Shown here in pieces: positions 7,822-8,807 of a DNA stretch of 8,807 bases. Source of the stretch: DATAQC01 sp051001215. GTDB lineage: Bacteria > Actinomycetota > Acidimicrobiia > Acidimicrobiales > AC-14. The stretch spans positions 1 through 8,807 of the forward strand of contig JBPCNP010000146.1 in assembly GCA_051001215.1 (NCBI GenBank), given 5' to 3'. The translations under genes and the position numbers were made by a program. A model generated the notes under the pieces. The model saw nothing but the letters and a program-made list of their open reading frames with translations, was not told where the DNA came from and searched no databases. How positions within the stretch are numbered: position 1 is the first letter of the stretch; each line of letters opens with the position of its first letter.

Positions 7822-8807
7822 TCAGAGCTCCTGGGACCAGTCGCGCGTCTCGAGGATCTGGCGGCAGCGGCCGAGGAAGGCCGAGGCGTAGGCCCCGTCG
7901 AAGGCCCGATGGTCGAATGAAAGGGCCAGGTTCCCCACCGGGTGGATGGCCACCGCATCGGAGCCGTCGGGCAGCTCGATGGCTACCGGGCGCTTGCGCA
8001 CGCCGTCGGTGGACAGGATGGCCACCTGGGGCTGGTTGATCACCGGAGCGGTGAGGAACGTGCCGAACGGTCCCGGATTGGTGATAGTGAAGGTGCCGCC
8101 GGAGATGTCGTCAGCCGTGAGGTCATGCGACCGAGCCCGGGCGGCGAGGGCTGCGAGATCGCGCGCGATGGCGCTGAGACGCTTGCCGTGGGCATCGCGC
8201 ACGACGGGCACGATGAGGCCTTCGTGGGCCAGGTCGACGGCGAACCCGAGGTGCACCCGGTTGTGGACGATCAAGATGTTGTCACCGACCGAGGAGTTCA
8301 CATCGGGATACTCGGCGATGGCGTCGACCACGGCGCGCGAGACGAACGGCAGGTAGGTGAGCGAGAAGCCCTCCTTGGCCTTGAACTCGTCGCGCACGGC
8401 CCGGCGGACCCGGTCGACGGCGGCGAAGTCGATCTCGGTGACGGTCAGGACATGGGCCGACGTGGCCTGTGAGCGCACCATGTGCTCGGCCGTGCGGCGG
8501 CGGATGTTGGAGAAGGGAACGACCGTGTCGTCTTCTCCAGGTCGGGCAGGCGCCGCCTTGGCCGCAGGCGCCGCCTTGGCCGCAGGCGTCGCCTCGGCCG
8601 GCTTCGGTCCCTTCTTCGCCGCGACGGCACCCTGGTCGATGAAGGCGAGGACATCGGCCCGGGTGACCCGTCCGCTCTGGCCGGTACCGGGGATGTCAGC
8701 GGGGTCGAGGTCGTGCTCGGCGATGAGACGGCGGACGACGGGCGACAGCAGCGTGGCACCACCCTCCCGGGGAGGGGACGGGTCGCCGGCCGCGGCCGGC
8801 GCCGGGG
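7822..8807 (-). CDS. Dihydrolipoamide acyltransferase (E2), 5' end outside window
   Basis: This is the C-terminal 327 residues of a 2-oxoacid dehydrogenase E2, which passes an acyl group from a swinging lipoyl arm to CoA in the pyruvate, 2-oxoglutarate or branched-chain complex. In order: an Ala/Pro linker, a peripheral subunit-binding domain (visible residues ~17-57, LLSPVVRRLIAEHDLDPADI then GTGQSGRVTRADVLAFI), a second linker with an Ala-Lys-Ala-Ala-Pro repeat (~68-88), and the catalytic domain from VVPFSNIRRRTAEHM to the end. The active-site motif appears as DHRAFDGAYASAFL near the C-terminus. The lipoyl domain(s) must lie beyond 8807. The reading frame is continuous from the window edge; the Met at 8481 is internal, not a start. 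The order E2 then lipB then lipA recalls mycobacterial dlaT-lipB-lipA, which favours the SucB/DlaT group, but the acyl specificity cannot be decided from this part. Confidence 0.9.
   Translation of the reverse strand, partial: PAPAAAGDPSPPREGGATLLSPVVRRLIAEHDLDPADIPGTGQSGRVTRADVLAFIDQGAVAAKKGPKPAEATPAAKAAPAAKAAPARPGEDDTVVPFSNIRRRTAEHMVRSQATSAHVLTVTEIDFAAVDRVRRAVRDEFKAKEGFSLTYLPFVSRAVVDAIAEYPDVNSSVGDNILIVHNRVHLGFAVDLAHEGLIVPVVRDAHGKRLSAIARDLAALAARARSHDLTADDISGGTFTITNPGPFGTFLTAPVINQPQVAILSTDGVRKRPVAIELPDGSDAVAIHPVGNLALSFDHRAFDGAYASAFLGRCRQILETRDWSQEL
8546..8599 (-). repeat. 18-bp tandem repeat in the E2 interdomain linker
   Basis: Three consecutive 18-base units lie at 8546-8563, 8564-8581 (identical to the first) and 8582-8599 (two differences). 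On the minus strand they encode the six-residue period Ala-Lys-Ala-Ala-Pro-Ala, with the divergent unit giving Glu-Ala-Thr-Pro. Ala/Pro-rich mobile linkers with Lys are normal between E2 domains and allow the arm to swing; the repeat probably grew by slippage and kept the frame. Confidence 0.8.

Noticed and set aside
5535..7958. An 807-codon minus-strand frame continuous with pyrE
   Set aside because: Only the last 190 codons match a family (PyrE). The rest is Arg/Pro/Gly-rich shadow of lipBA in another frame, caused by the lack of stops in high-GC DNA.
7942..8472. 176-codon plus-strand frame opposite the E2 gene
   Set aside because: Antisense of the E2 catalytic domain, whose motifs (DHRAFDG) are clear on the minus strand.

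Overview
The window comes from a very GC-rich bacterium. Codon third positions are almost all G or C, GTG starts occur, and Shine-Dalgarno sites look like AGGAG. Protein similarity and the E2-lipB-lipA neighbourhood (known from mycobacteria) point to Actinobacteriota; an Acidimicrobiia-like lineage is a guess from general protein character, not proven.

The window has two contrasting halves. The left half (1-5510) is a patchwork of eroded and intact genes. It begins with the C-terminal two thirds of thiC (4-amino-5-hydroxymethyl-2-methylpyrimidine phosphate synthase). This copy is broken by at least nine frame changes, a small deletion, a ~55-bp insertion, a 9-bp tandem-repeat expansion and a Cys-to-Phe change in the Fe-S motif. 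Its tail runs in frame into an intact secreted beta-helix protein with two fibronectin type III domains (1185-3149). Next come a frameshifted, N-terminally truncated UdgX-type uracil-DNA glycosylase fragment (minus strand, 3185-3469) and a frameshifted fragment of an NB-ARC/TPR regulator (plus strand, 3496-3987). An intact small cupin resembling (R)-mandelonitrile lyase cupins (4019-4426, minus) is divergent from an acetolactate decarboxylase (4693-5504, plus) that carries a single frameshift.

The right half (5535-8807, minus strand) is a compact, intact housekeeping operon read right to left: a dihydrolipoamide acyltransferase (E2; 5' end outside the window), then one ORF that fuses LipB (octanoyltransferase) to LipA (lipoyl synthase), then pyrE (orotate phosphoribosyltransferase). 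The E2 and lipBA are 2 bp apart; lipBA and pyrE overlap by 4 bp. The fused enzyme would make and attach the lipoyl group that the E2 needs, so substrate and modifying enzymes are co-expressed. A perfect 10-bp hairpin sits between the convergent ends of alsD and pyrE.

No RNA genes, CRISPR array, insertion sequence or phage gene was seen. The most unusual feature is the LipB-LipA fusion beside its E2 substrate. The main caution is whether the left-half frameshifts are biological decay or read/assembly error. The Cys-to-Phe change, block insertion and repeat expansion favour decay for thiC; the single indel in alsD could be either.
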